Source: Hygrophila difformis
Lineage: Eukaryota; Streptophyta; Magnoliopsida; Lamiales; Acanthaceae
Length of the DNA stretch: 64,000 nt
Assembly: GCA_030278955.1 (NCBI GenBank)
Contig: JAOANR010000006.1
Location: 24,621,763 to 24,685,762, forward strand
Reading direction: 5' to 3'
The notes beneath the pieces were generated by a model that was not told where the DNA came from, searched no databases, and saw nothing but the letters and a program-made list of their open reading frames with translations. A program made the translations under genes and the position numbers. Positions 30,438 to 40,575 of the stretch are shown here, piece after piece; the stretch's first letter is position 1; every line of letters starts with the position of its first letter.

Positions 30438-33143
30438 AAAAAATTAGATTTCCAACAACGGTATACCTAGAGTTAACTATACTACAAACAAATATGACAA
30501 CATGTGCTATACTAGATACAGGAGCAGAAATCACATTAATACAAGAACATTTAATAAAAGAATGGGAAGTAAATAAAAGACCAATAGAAGTACATGGAGC
30601 TACTGGACAAAGTCTAATTATTAATAAAATAGCTAAAGATGTTCAAATAATTTTAGGTAATAAAATATTTACAATACAAGAAGTATATGTTAGCTCAGTA
30701 AAAACAATTGATATATTATTAGGGGCAGATTTTACAAGTTTATTTCAAAGATTTAGAGTATATAGATATAATATCCAACTTAGATCAGCATGTAACCACT
30801 ATATTACTATTCCGAGAATAAGGAAACCATACAGAGTGCTTCAGAAACGTGGTGAAAAAGGAGAAATTATAAAACAACCAATTACTTATTACATAAAATT
30901 TAAAATTCACAAAATTAAAAAACAAGTGCTAATTCAAAAGACAGAAGATTTTGATAAATATGAACTTCATGAGACAATAAAATACATCTCTGAAAACTAT
31001 AGAGAAAATCCAATTGAAAAATGGAATCTTAATAAAATATATGCAGAATTAAAAATGAAAAACGACGATATATTAATAAGAACTCAACCTATGATGCATA
31101 ATCAAGAAAATATTGAAGAACTTCGAAAACAAATAAATGAATTGTTAGAATTAGATCTTATTCAAGAATCTATAGCAGAACATAATAGTCAGGCTTTCTT
31201 GGTTAGAAATCGTAGTGAACAAATAAGAAAGAAACCAAGGTTAGTAATAAACTATAAGGAACTAAACAAAAACATGATATTTGATGGATACTTTCTACCT
31301 AACAAAGAAAATCTAATAGAATTAGCTAGAGGAAGATCTATCTATTCAAAATTTGATTGTAAAAATGGATTCTGGCAAATTAAAATGCATCCAGAAAGTA
31401 TAAAATACACAGCCTTTAGTACACCACAAGGACACTATGAATGGAAAGTTATGCCGTTTGGTATAAAAAATGGATCACAAATATTTCAAAGAAAAATGGA
31501 TAAAACATTTAAAAAATTTAGTAACTTTATATTTATATACGTAGATGATATACTAATAGCCTTAAACACAATAGAAGAATATAAAAAATATTTAGATATA
31601 TTTGCAAAACTTTGTAAAGATCATGGATTAATTTTATCAGAAAAAAAAGCAGAAATATTCAAAGATGAAATAGAATTTTTGGGTCTAATATTAAACAAAC
31701 TTGGAATTAAAATGCAACCACACATAAGTACAAAACTTGTTAAAATGCCTGATGAACTTAGGAATAAATTAAACATACAAAGATTTCTTGAAATTCTAAA
31801 TTATGCAGAAGGATTTATATCAAATTTAGCAAAAAAGACAAATGATCTAAGAAAATTGATCAGAAAAAATAATAAGATAGGATGGAATGATCAACATACT
31901 GAAATTGTCAAACAATTAAAAGAAGAATGCTCCAAATTACCACCGTTAAGATTACCTGACGAAAAAGATAATTTAATAGTACAAACCGATAGCTCAGACT
32001 ACCATCGGGCAGGATTATTAAAAACCGATACTAGGGGTGTTAACGAGCCGAACTGAGACCGAACACTGGTGAGCTCGGCTTGAGCTCGTAAGAAGTCGAG
32101 CCGAGCTTTGACCGAGCCGAGCATTGACCGAGCTACTTCGAGCCGAGCGTTGACCGAGCTTTGACGAAATCGAGCCGAGCTCGAACAGTCTCATTTTTCA
32201 TTTTCACATAATTTATAAAAAAAGTTATATTTAATATATATTGCATATAAATTATGTATATTTTATTTAATCTATATATTTAAATAATTTTAAAAATATA
32301 TTTATAATTTAAAAATTATTCCATCTATCCCAATAAAATTATGTCATATTTGATCCAGACGCACTTTAACTTTTAATGTTTTATATAACCTCTATATTTG
32401 CTAATAAATATATATATGTATAAAAATAAATATATTTACTAATAAATAAATACTTCTTTCATTTCACACTCCTTTAAAAGGAGATGCATTAATTGCATAG
32501 AGTAGACATATCGGAAAAATAGTCCTAGACTCTAGATTTATTTTATTTATTTTAAAGTCTAAACAAATATAGTATTAGTACAATACATTTCAAAAGACAT
32601 GTATTGTATGAGATTTGTATTATAAGTTAATAGAACACGAGCCTGTTCGCGAGCTTTTCGAGCCGAACTCAAAGGTGTTCGGCTTGGTTTGTAAATTATT
32701 CGAGTCGAACTCGAACTCGAGTCGAGCCTATTCGAGTCGAATTTTGACTGAACTTTGACCGAACCGAGCTCGAACTGTTCGCGAACTACCCTGGCTCATT
32801 AACACCCCTAACCGATACTGGTGAAATTTGTAGATATGCATCCAGAACATTACAAGGAGCAGCCATAAACTATAGTACAAATGAAAAAGAATTACTTGCA
32901 GTGATTAAATCAATAGATAAATTTTCATTTTGGTTATTAAGTAGAAAGTTTAAAGTATTAACTGACAATACACAAGTAAAACCTTTAATTTATAATAAAG
33001 TTCCAAATAAACCCCAATATAGAAGAATAATAAGATATCAGACTTTTTTGTCAATGTACGACTTTACTGTTGAATATATTAAAAGGACTGAAAATTATCT
33101 AGCTGATTTTTTGAGCAGGAATCCTAAATATGGAGAACAATGA
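30434..33143 (+). pseudogene. Viral protease-reverse transcriptase-RNase H polyprotein, interrupted by a MITE
   Basis: From ATG 30434 the chain carries a second retropepsin (AILDTGAEITLIQ, Asp at residue 28; IDILLGADFTSLF near 92-104). RT follows with RLVINYKELNK, SKFDCKNGFWQI, MPFGIKNGSQIF and the active site IYVDDIL at about residues 368-374. RNase H starts at QTDSSDYHRAG. The open frame ends at 32056 because a 779-bp MITE (32032-32810) is inserted. The rest of RNase H resumes in the same frame after it (CRYASRTLQGAA, TNEKELLAV, LTDNTQV, YLADFLSRNP) and ends at 33143. No other break is visible in this ORF. Confidence 0.85.
32032..32810. mobile_element. hAT-type MITE inside the viral RNase H domain (779 bp)
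   Basis: Terminal inverted repeats TAGGGGTGTTAACGAGCC and TAGGGGTGTTAATGAGCC are flanked by the 8-bp duplication ACCGATAC (32024-32031 and 32811-32818). The subterminal regions are rich in GAGCCGAGCT/CGAACTCGAG motifs with an AT-rich centre. An 8-bp duplication and these termini fit the hAT superfamily. The viral frame is the same on both sides. Confidence 0.9.
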
Positions 33144-34218
33144 ACAATGGGATGATGCTGGTCTGACTGACCACATCTACAATGAAATAGATCGACTACA
33201 AAAACTACTCCAGTCGACTATGGACAGACAATTAAAACTACAACAATTGATTGTTGGGAGCTTTATGGACGAACATAAGACTATCAATGACGATATATAT
33301 GAATGTAACAAATGTTTGCAGGGATTACTAACTACTATGGAAGAATATTTTTATACCCCTGAAGAACTAAATACTGGTGTTTCAAACCAGGAAGGGAAAG
33401 CTAATCCTGTTCCAAAAGAGGACAAACAAGCAAAACAATCTGGGGATGCAAGACCTTCGACCTCGTCGAAAAACATTGCAGAAACTAAGAAGTATTTTTG
33501 CGACAATATTCCTCAACCAACATCCATTAGCCCTGAAACAAGAAACTTTTTAGCAGAATACCATACCCTGAGCAGCTACATATACTCTTTACCCAGACAA
33601 GAAACATCATTCTTCACTGAATTCACCAAATCCCTACATCCACAAGTAACTATTTTACCAGGCTGCGACCCAAACTTTGTTTCGAACTGTTTCAAATTCG
33701 GCTTTATCAGAACTATTTTCCTGTCCCCTTTACGAACCGAAATATCCAAATTACCTGTATTAATTGAAGCCCTAAACATAAGACCATAAACCCAGAAACT
33801 GAAAATATTTTCTATCAGTCCAGAAGTCAAACACTCTTCCTACCATCTTGCTATTGCAGAAGAAATCACTAAAACAGAAAGTTATCCTCAAGACTATGGA
33901 ACCCCCAAAACAGAAATCTTCAATGACAAATACATCCACTTCAAAAGAGCAATGGGAATACGTGCTGTCCATGAACAGATGAAAAGACTATACAACCAAG
34001 GAGCAGGAATCTTTTTTGGAAATGAAGAAATCGTAATGATTGAACGATTGAACACTCCAGGATTCAGATCAGGAAACTTAGCAGGACTAATTTAGAAATT
34101 TGACACATACAATTTTGAATGCTCAGAAGAAGTCAAGAGTATCTGGAAGAAAGCTGTAGAAAAATCCACCACAAGTCTGAAGACAAGAACATTTCTTCGG
34201 AAAGAGACAAAGAAGTGA
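33130..34218 (+). pseudogene. Viral distal ORF (transactivator/inclusion-body position), two internal stops
   Basis: The ATG at 33130 overlaps the end of the polymerase ORF. The frame runs about 362 codons to TGA 34216-34218, with in-frame stops at 33787-33789 (TAA) and 34093-34095 (TAG). The N-terminus is helical (NEIDRLQKLLQSTMDRQLKL), the middle is Lys/Ser/Pro-rich, and the C-terminal half contains YNQGAGIFFGNEE and ERLNTPGFRSGNLAG. Its place after RNase H is that of ORF VI/TAV in caulimoviruses and cavemoviruses, proteins that re-initiate translation on polycistronic RNA. The identification rests mostly on position. Confidence 0.6.
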
Positions 34219-35007
34219 AGATACCCACCAGAATACTCTTTCTTTTGCATTTCGTTGTAATCTTTAGTTCTCTCTTTGATGTAAAACTATGAGTGATTGT
34301 AAAAGCTTTCAATAAAAAGATGATCGGCTAAGTACAATAGCCTGATCATTCCAGTAAATATATTCGAGATATTTTTCTAAAGTCTACCAAAATTCTGAAT
34401 ACATGTGAGTGAGTGAAACATATGTTGAGAGTCATGTCATCGATACAGTGATTTCCGAGAGGCCATGCATACCGGAGTAAGGCAGGAGGCCTGAAAGAAG
34501 GATAACAGACGAGGAAAGAAGGTTACTCGTTGAAGGACTTGATCAGAATTTTCAACCACAAAGCTTATACTACGGAAGCGAGGTAGACCCTGAAATTTTA
34601 CTTTGAATGATAAATACTGTGAATGATCATGACATATATTTCAATTATTTACGTTCTCTGCAAAAGATCATAAATAGAATCCATAACATAATATTTTGAT
34701 ATTGTAAGAACAAACACAACAGAATACTTACTACAATACAAGTCTTTCATTTTTCATATACTAGATTGTTCGATAAAAATAAACAATACACAGAACCACT
34801 AGATAAGAAGGATAAAAATATTATTAAAATGATAATAATAAATAATTAAATAATAAATAATAATAATAAATTAATTAATAGTAATGATCAGTAAATTAAA
34901 TAAAAATAAATAAATAAATAAATAAATAATAAAATTAAGGATATTTTAATATTTCCCATCAATCATTTTAGAACAGGTTAATCTTTAAATGTTAATTAAG
35001 TTTCAAA
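34219..35007. other. Viral 3' non-coding/leader-like region and AT-rich flank
   Basis: An AATAAA signal lies at 34311-34316. The following 300 bp (to about 34620) has mixed composition with several short upstream-type ATGs and GGAGG/GCAGG clusters. It resembles an intergenic promoter/leader region of a pararetrovirus, which would link back to the primer site in a circular genome. From about 34800 it becomes simple TAAA/AATAA sequence. No duplicate of the primer-site region is visible here. Confidence 0.45.
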
Positions 35008-35167
35008 GTTTTGGGGTCCCTATCTCTAAACTTATGAAAAGAGGGTCTTTGACCCTAATATCATGTTTCAATAGGTCCCTCTCCCAAACTACCCTTTTTT
35101 GAGTTTATTCAAAGAATAAGATATCCCTGTTTTCTCGATGGGCTTCTCCAAAGTCCAAACCTTTTAA

Positions 35168-35405
35168 GGCCCTGTTCTCTAGGCCTTAATTTTTCTGGTC
35201 TGATCTGAATTTGTAAAATCTGATCTGGTCTGATCTGAATATGTCTGATCTGTTCTGAATGTTTCTGGTCTGGTCTGATTCCATCTGGTCTGATCTGGTC
35301 TGATCTGAATTGATCTGATCTGGTCTGATCTGTTCTGATCTTATTTTATTTATATTTGGATTCTAATTATTTTTTTCGATAAGCTATTTTGATTCTAATT
35401 AAATT

Positions 35406-35438
<33 letters not shown>

Positions 35439-36183
35439 TATAATAATAAAAATTAATAATTACTATTTAATACTCCCTCCGTCCCATTCCAAATGTCCTA
35501 CTTACTATTTTTGGATGTCCCATTACAAATGTCTTCTTTCTATAAATAGAAATAATTTTCCCCTCCAACAACTATGTGGACCCCACCATATACTCACAAA
35601 CCAACTCTACCTTAATTCCCGTGCCCAACAGTAACAAGACACTTGGGGTGGGACGGAGGGAGTATTTATTATATATAATAATAATAATAATTAATTAATA
35701 GTTTTTATTATTATGTTTAGTTATTTTTGAAAATATTTTTGAAAGTATTTTCTAATATATTTCAAAAATATTTAATGAAAGTATTTAAAACTATATTTTG
35801 AAAGTATTTATAATATAAAATATATTAAAAACGTGACTAGTATATTTAAATAATATTTTGAAGAGCAAAAAAACATTTTAAAAAATACTTTTAAAATTAG
35901 TATTAAATAAGTACAATATAAATAATATTTGCATACATTCCTATATGTTTTTGCCTTTTCTTAAAAAAAAATATTATATGTAATTATGTAATTGTATTAT
36001 AATGATCTGATCTGGTCTGATCTGATCTGATCCGGTCTGAATGTTTCTGGTCTGGTCTGGTCTGATCTGATCTGATCTGATTTAATCTGGTCTGATCTGA
36101 ATGTTTCTTATCTGATCTGGTCTGATCTGATTTTATGAAAAAATAAGTAATAAGGTCTGAAAATAAGTTGTAGAGAACGGGCC
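35168..36183 (+). mobile_element. Harbinger-like MITE with TCTGATCTGG repeats (copy 2)
   Basis: Inverted termini GGCCCTGTTCTCT and GGCCCGTTCTCTA (right end read as reverse complement) are flanked by TAA on both sides (35165-35167, 36184-36186). TCTGATCTGG units crowd both ends (35195-35340 and 36004-36135), leaving an AT-rich centre that contains a nested Stowaway MITE. It is the same family as 25231-25562, in the opposite orientation. Confidence 0.82.
35471..35664. mobile_element. Stowaway MITE nested in the Harbinger-like MITE
   Basis: CTCCCTCCGTCCCATTCC at the left and GGTGGGACGGAGGGAG at the right form inverted ends flanked by TA. The length of about 194 bp including TA and the termini are typical of Tc1/mariner-derived Stowaway elements. 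Confidence 0.9.
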
Positions 36184-37736
36184 TAACTTTTTGTTTCCGA
36201 TTACATGTGAGTATCTAAATGGGCTTTTACAAACCCATCCTTCCCAATTCCGGTCCAAATCTCTCCCATCGCCGCTCCTTTGTCCCCAACTCGTCGCATC
36301 TTTCTGAAATTCCGCCCGAACTCGTTGCCGTGTTCTCAACTTTACACCGGCCTCTGTTTTTATCATCTACAATCTTCCGTCTGTCTTCATTGTCTCCATC
36401 TCCACAGGTATGTCTGCAAGCTTTTTCTGTTTTGCTGTGTTTGTGTGCGTATGAGTTGGCTTTTGTCTTTATATTTTTCTGTATTAATGATTTGGAATGG
36501 AATAATATGCCTCTGCGTCTTTTTCAATTTTGACTATGCTTCTGTCGCTGCATTCTTTTCAATTTTTCTGTGTTTGGGAATAATGGCGGTGGTTAGTGAT
36601 ACGGTTTAGGAATTTTTAATTGGTTTAGAGTCTGTTCCTCTGCATCATCTGTGTGTTTGTTTATTTGTTGATGGAAATTAATATGGGTCAAGAAATAGAC
36701 AGACTTCCGGCTTTATTAGTTGTTTTGGTCATTAATTGCGCTGAATTGGTGTTGAAAGGCAATGACTTGTGTTCTGAAGATTGTGATTATTTGAATTGGG
36801 TTTTAATTCTGATCTTTTGTTTGTATTCTTTGGCTTGATTTCTTGATTTGTTTGTTGTATCTAGAGTTGTGCAGTGCAGGTTTCAGTGGGTAATTCAGGG
36901 GTTCCTATCTGATTATTTAATAATAAAGTTTAAGATTGCTTGGTTCTTGAAGGTGGCTGTTCTTTAGAGTTGGCAATCTGATCTATATGGTGTCAGTGAT
37001 TTGCCTTGTTAATCAATTCTAAAATGTAAATGCTTGGATGAAGAATGTTGTGCAAATGCCATTATATGGTATGGAATGGAAAACAATAAATATGTCTCTG
37101 CGTCGTCTGTGTCCTTCTGTGTTATTTTGGGCTTACTAATTACAATGAGGGTTATTGTGAAATTTATTAATTGGCAAAGATTGTGAGGAATTCAGCTGTT
37201 GAGCCAGGAATCTTGAGTCTTGAGATTGGGTATAAGTGGTTGATTCTGGATCTGATTAAAACGACAGAAAGAGTTGAAGAAAGTTTGAAGTTTATTCAAT
37301 CATTTGGGTCATTCTAAAGTTTATTTGGGTTGTAAGTTTTAGATGGTGGAATGGTGCTAGCTAGAAAAAAATTATTAGGATAGATAAGTGACGTCTTATT
37401 TTTGTGATTGATTTTGTTAAACTTCTTGCTTTAGATATAAAATTTTATGTTTGTGATTTCTAATTTATTGAAAATTATATTGTGATATCTAGTTACATAA
37501 AATTGAATTTCATAACAACATTAGGCTATAGGTTATCCGTTATCCTGAATTCCCAATTCTCTTACAATGCAATCTTTTACCTTTTTCCATATATGAAGAT
37601 GTCTTCATTTGGAAATAACTTAGGTAGGGAAGTCACAAGTGTACAACTTTTTCCTTGATGACATGATTAGGTGCCTATTCTGCACGAATAGCTAGCTGTA
37701 ACTTCGAATTGAAGCTGCGCGTGATGGAGCTGTAGG

Positions 37737-37982
37737 TAGGGGTGATTATCGAGTGTAGTTCGAGCCTGTACAGTAACGAAATTTGACGTTCTAGCTTGAA
37801 TTCAACTAGGCTAGGTAGTATATAATTTGAATTTAAATTGACAATTTTGCTTATTATGCTGTAAAATATAAGTTCGTTAGGCTTGATAAAGCTTAAATTG
37901 TGTGTAATATTTTTTTATTTTTTTATTTTAATAATTTAATCGAGTCTTGATCGAGTATCGAGTCGAATTTTCCTCACCCCTA
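37737..37982. mobile_element. hAT-type MITE in the methyltransferase 5'-UTR intron
   Basis: Ends TAGGGGTGATTATCGAG and (reverse complement) TAGGGGTGAGGAAAA share the TAGGGGTG terminus of the MITE in the viral RNase H. The flanks repeat CTGTAGG (37730-37736 and 37983-37989). It seems nested in a larger palindromic element (about 37672-38257) whose ends read TTCTGCACGAATAGCT and TTCTGCACACAACTT. Confidence 0.6.
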
Positions 37983-38727
37983 CTGTAGGGAGGTGCAGCT
38001 GGGACGTGTAGATTTTATAGGAGCTGAAGTTTTTAATTTGATATAGAGTGCTTTTTAGAAGTAGTTGTAGTTTTTAAACCAATTAGAAAAATTAATTAAA
38101 TTGGAAATAGTTGTCGAAAGCTTCTGAAAGCTAAGTGTAGCTTCTGTTTGTAGAGCTGCAATTCACAGCTACAATCTTTAAAAGCTAGTGTAAAGAACGG
38201 AGCTATTGTTTTGATATACAATCTAAAGCTCGCAAAAGTTGTGTGCAGAACAAATCCTAAGTGAGCTTTATCATGTCACCAGTTTTTTTTCCCTTTATGC
38301 TTGTGACAGAAAACAGCTACGTGAAACTGATAGTACAATGATTTTGTTTAAATTTTTTTATAAATAAATTAAATGGTTATAGTTGGATACTGATATTATC
38401 ATGTTATTTTAAAGGAATTTACGTAATTACAACCATATTGGATTATGCAATGTCATTTTTTGAACTCAAGATTTGCCATCAGCTAGTACTGCCAAGCTTG
38501 AGAATGAGGTTGATTTGAATTCACAAGCTGATGTGCTGAAATCTGAATCCAGTTTGAACTTTTTGTGCTCTAATAAAATATTAAGCTTGTTTGGATCTTA
38601 GCTCAAACTCCTTTATTCTAATGAGTCATGTTGCGTTTCCAAATATTAACTAAGTTCAAAATTCTAGTGATGTAAATGGTTTAAATTTCCAATGGCTAAT
38701 ATGTTAATCTCCTATGCTCTGTGCAGT

Positions 38728-39498
38728 ATGGCTTCAAAAATTGCCCAGATCCGCCTTGTTAGTTCGCATCCTGAAGTTTATGAGCCTTGCGATGATTCAT
38801 TTGCATTGGTCGATGCGCTACTAGCTGATAGAGCTAAGTTAATAGAACACCGTCCTTCAATTTGTATGGAAATTGGCTGTGGTAGTGGGTATGTTATTAC
38901 ATCGCTAATTCTTCTACTTGGGAAAGAGGAACCTGCAACTCACTATATTGCAACAGACACTAACCCCCATGCTATCAGAGTAACACATGAAACACTACAA
39001 GCACATGGCTGTTATGCAGAGTTGGTAAATACAGATATTGCTTTGGGACTAGAGAAGCGCTTAGCCAGGTCTGTGGATGTGCTGGTAGTGAACCCACCTT
39101 ATGTGCCGACGCCAGAGGAGGAGGTTGGCCGTCAAGGTATTGCCTCTGCTTGGGCAGGAGGGGAGAATGGTAGGACTGTTATTGACAAAATATTGCCAGT
39201 TGCAGATGAGCTTTTGTCTGATAAGGGCTGGTTGTACTTGGTGACCGTTACTTCAAATAATCCCTTGGAAATATGTCTTCAAATGAGAAAGAATGGTTAT
39301 GCTTCCCGCATTGTGTTGCAGAGGTCAACAGAAGAGGAGAGCCTCCACATCATCAAATTCTGGCGAGATTTGAATATATTATTGGAGGCTAATGAGTGCG
39401 CAGCATCAAACAACACAGAGACTGCACGAGCTAAAGAATCCCCTACATTTTCTCCATTCTCGTTTTGGAGACATGGGATCCGGAATATTAACCAGTAA
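38728..39498 (+). CDS. HemK-family protein glutamine methyltransferase, eRF1-type (HEMK2/N6AMT1/MTQ2 homologue)
   Basis: 256 codons in a single exon. The SAM-binding motif I MEIGCGSGYV lies at residues 47-56, an acidic ribose-binding Asp at IATDTNP (77), and the catalytic NPPYVP at 122-127, which holds the target glutamine amide. The family-typical WAGGENGR lies near 142-149. Homologues of this size methylate the Gln of the GGQ motif in release factor eRF1 together with a Trm112-type partner, in cytosol and nucleus. The start at 38728 is preferred over an upstream in-frame ATG (38692) because an intron acceptor ends at 38726. The C-terminal tail (about 30 residues) is Ser/Asn-rich and not conserved-looking. 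No lesions. Confidence 0.88.
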   Translation: MASKIAQIRLVSSHPEVYEPCDDSFALVDALLADRAKLIEHRPSICMEIGCGSGYVITSLILLLGKEEPATHYIATDTNPHAIRVTHETLQAHGCYAELVNTDIALGLEKRLARSVDVLVVNPPYVPTPEEEVGRQGIASAWAGGENGRTVIDKILPVADELLSDKGWLYLVTVTSNNPLEICLQMRKNGYASRIVLQRSTEEESLHIIKFWRDLNILLEANECAASNNTETARAKESPTFSPFSFWRHGIRNINQ

Positions 39499-40402
39499 AG
39501 GCATTGGAGGACACTCATCTTCTCAATGGTAAATGTGCTTTTGCATATTCGTACCAGTAACTGCTGCAAAATTTGTCTGTGACTATATCCACAAACCTTA
39601 TGTTTGGAAGTATGATTTTCTTTTTTCAGTTCATTGTGAATATTTCTTTATGAATGACGACAGCATGTTGGCAAACTCGATGAAAGATTAAATGCCATTT
39701 TCCTGAACATTGAAGGCATTACAGGCTACACAAACCTCGGCATGGTGTTAAGGCAACAGATCAAGGTGTCTGAAGAAAATGCACCAACCACTTGCGATAA
39801 AGGATCCCATAATATTAATGATTCTTGGTAAGTATACTATTGTTTTTAACGTTTATATATTTATTTATGGAAATTGGTATAACTGTCTAGGATGCACCAT
39901 TTGCCATGCGAAATTGATGAAAATAGTCCTGAACTCATAATGGTTAATTGACTGCCTGTAAATTCCAGTGTGATCTTGATACTATCTTTTTGCGAATCCA
40001 ATCAATGAAGTTACGCACACTATTGACACTTGACAGTTAATATTTGTTGGCATGTGGCTATTGTATCCTAATGTTTTATACTTACAAGGGAAAAATAGAT
40101 TGAATGGATGGATTTGGAGGGCATGAAGAAATGTTTGCATGAATGAGATGTACTAGGAATTTTACGTCCTCTTATTTTAGACCAACTACTATCGATTAAC
40201 TAGGAATTTAAATTTCAGCCAATTTTAGATATATCCAATAGTTGGCTGTGTAACGCTCTCGCTATGCTATTGCAATTTGTAGTTAATGTTTATCCTTGTG
40301 CTCGACTAAAATATGGTATGATTTATAATGGGTACTCATGATTTACACGTTTTCTATTAAATTATTTAGAATTACGAATAAACCTTCAATATTTAATTGA
40401 AT
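39499..40402 (+). other. 3' region of the methyltransferase gene with apparent downstream exons
   Basis: After the stop codon, good splice signals recur: donor CAATG|GTAAATG at 39529, acceptor GACGACAG ending 39663, donor TTCTTG|GTAAGT at 39828, and acceptor GTCTAG ending 39890. The 164-bp stretch 39664-39827 therefore looks like an exon. Since the coding frame already stopped at 39498, these would be 3'-UTR exons or parts of an alternative transcript. The rest is non-coding and featureless. Confidence 0.45.
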
Positions 40403-40575
40403 GGGGACTTGACCTAGTGGTCATGTCCCCTGACTTATAATATTATGATTGGGGATTCGATTGTCACCTGGTCCAGTATCCTTCTACTTTATCCACATTC
40501 GTAATTTGTGTGGCTTGAGCTCCAACACACTTTTTGTCGTCATATGATTGCCAATGTTTACCAAAATAAATTTAA
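40403..40575 (+). repeat. tRNA-derived SINE (longer copy)
   Basis: GACTTGACCTAGTGGTC resembles a tRNA A box, and GGGGATTCGATTGTC a B box, at normal spacing (internal Pol III promoter). A body ending GCCAATGTTTACC then runs into an A-rich tail. It shares head and tail with the deleted copy at 25092-25207. No clear target duplication. Confidence 0.6.

Larger units (their letters stand above)
25893..34350 (+). mobile_element. Endogenous pararetrovirus (Caulimoviridae-like), degraded
   Basis: About 8.4 kb of very AT-rich sequence with a Met-tRNA primer-binding site, no LTRs, and a chain of plus-strand ORFs. In order: small ORFs A-D, capsid-like ORF with zinc knuckle, 30K movement protein, two retropepsin domains, reverse transcriptase/RNase H, and a distal coiled-coil ORF. 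A movement protein together with an RT and no LTR is diagnostic of plant pararetroviruses. Capsid before movement protein resembles the order I recall for Cavemovirus rather than Caulimovirus or Badnavirus. Breaks: a frame change near 27465-27490, stops at 28015 and 28228, a frame change near 28868, a stop at 30372, a 779-bp MITE in RNase H, and stops at 33787 and 34093. The outer junctions are not certain. Confidence 0.88.
36200..39498 (+). other. Transcription unit of the methyltransferase gene: 5'-UTR exon, long intron, coding exon
   Basis: A CT-rich, gene-like leader at about 36200-36407 ends with the consensus donor CAG|GTATGT (intron from 36408). The matching acceptor CTCTGTGCAG ends at 38726, one base before the ATG at 38728. 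The 2.3-kb intron lies entirely in the 5' UTR and carries MITE insertions near 37737-37982 and around it. The Harbinger-like MITE ends only about 20 bp before the leader begins and may contribute promoter sequence. The transcription start is not fixed. Confidence 0.6.

Noticed and set aside
34840..34930. AT-rich TAAATAAA tract as a possible viral origin or promoter
   Set aside because: Simple sequence without the features of a caulimovirid promoter; more likely a microsatellite in the flank.
25231..36183. CRISPR-like look of the AGATCAGACC/TCTGATCTGG repeats
   Set aside because: Repeat units are contiguous, short and lie at MITE ends; the sequence is from a eukaryotic nucleus, so a CRISPR array is not plausible.
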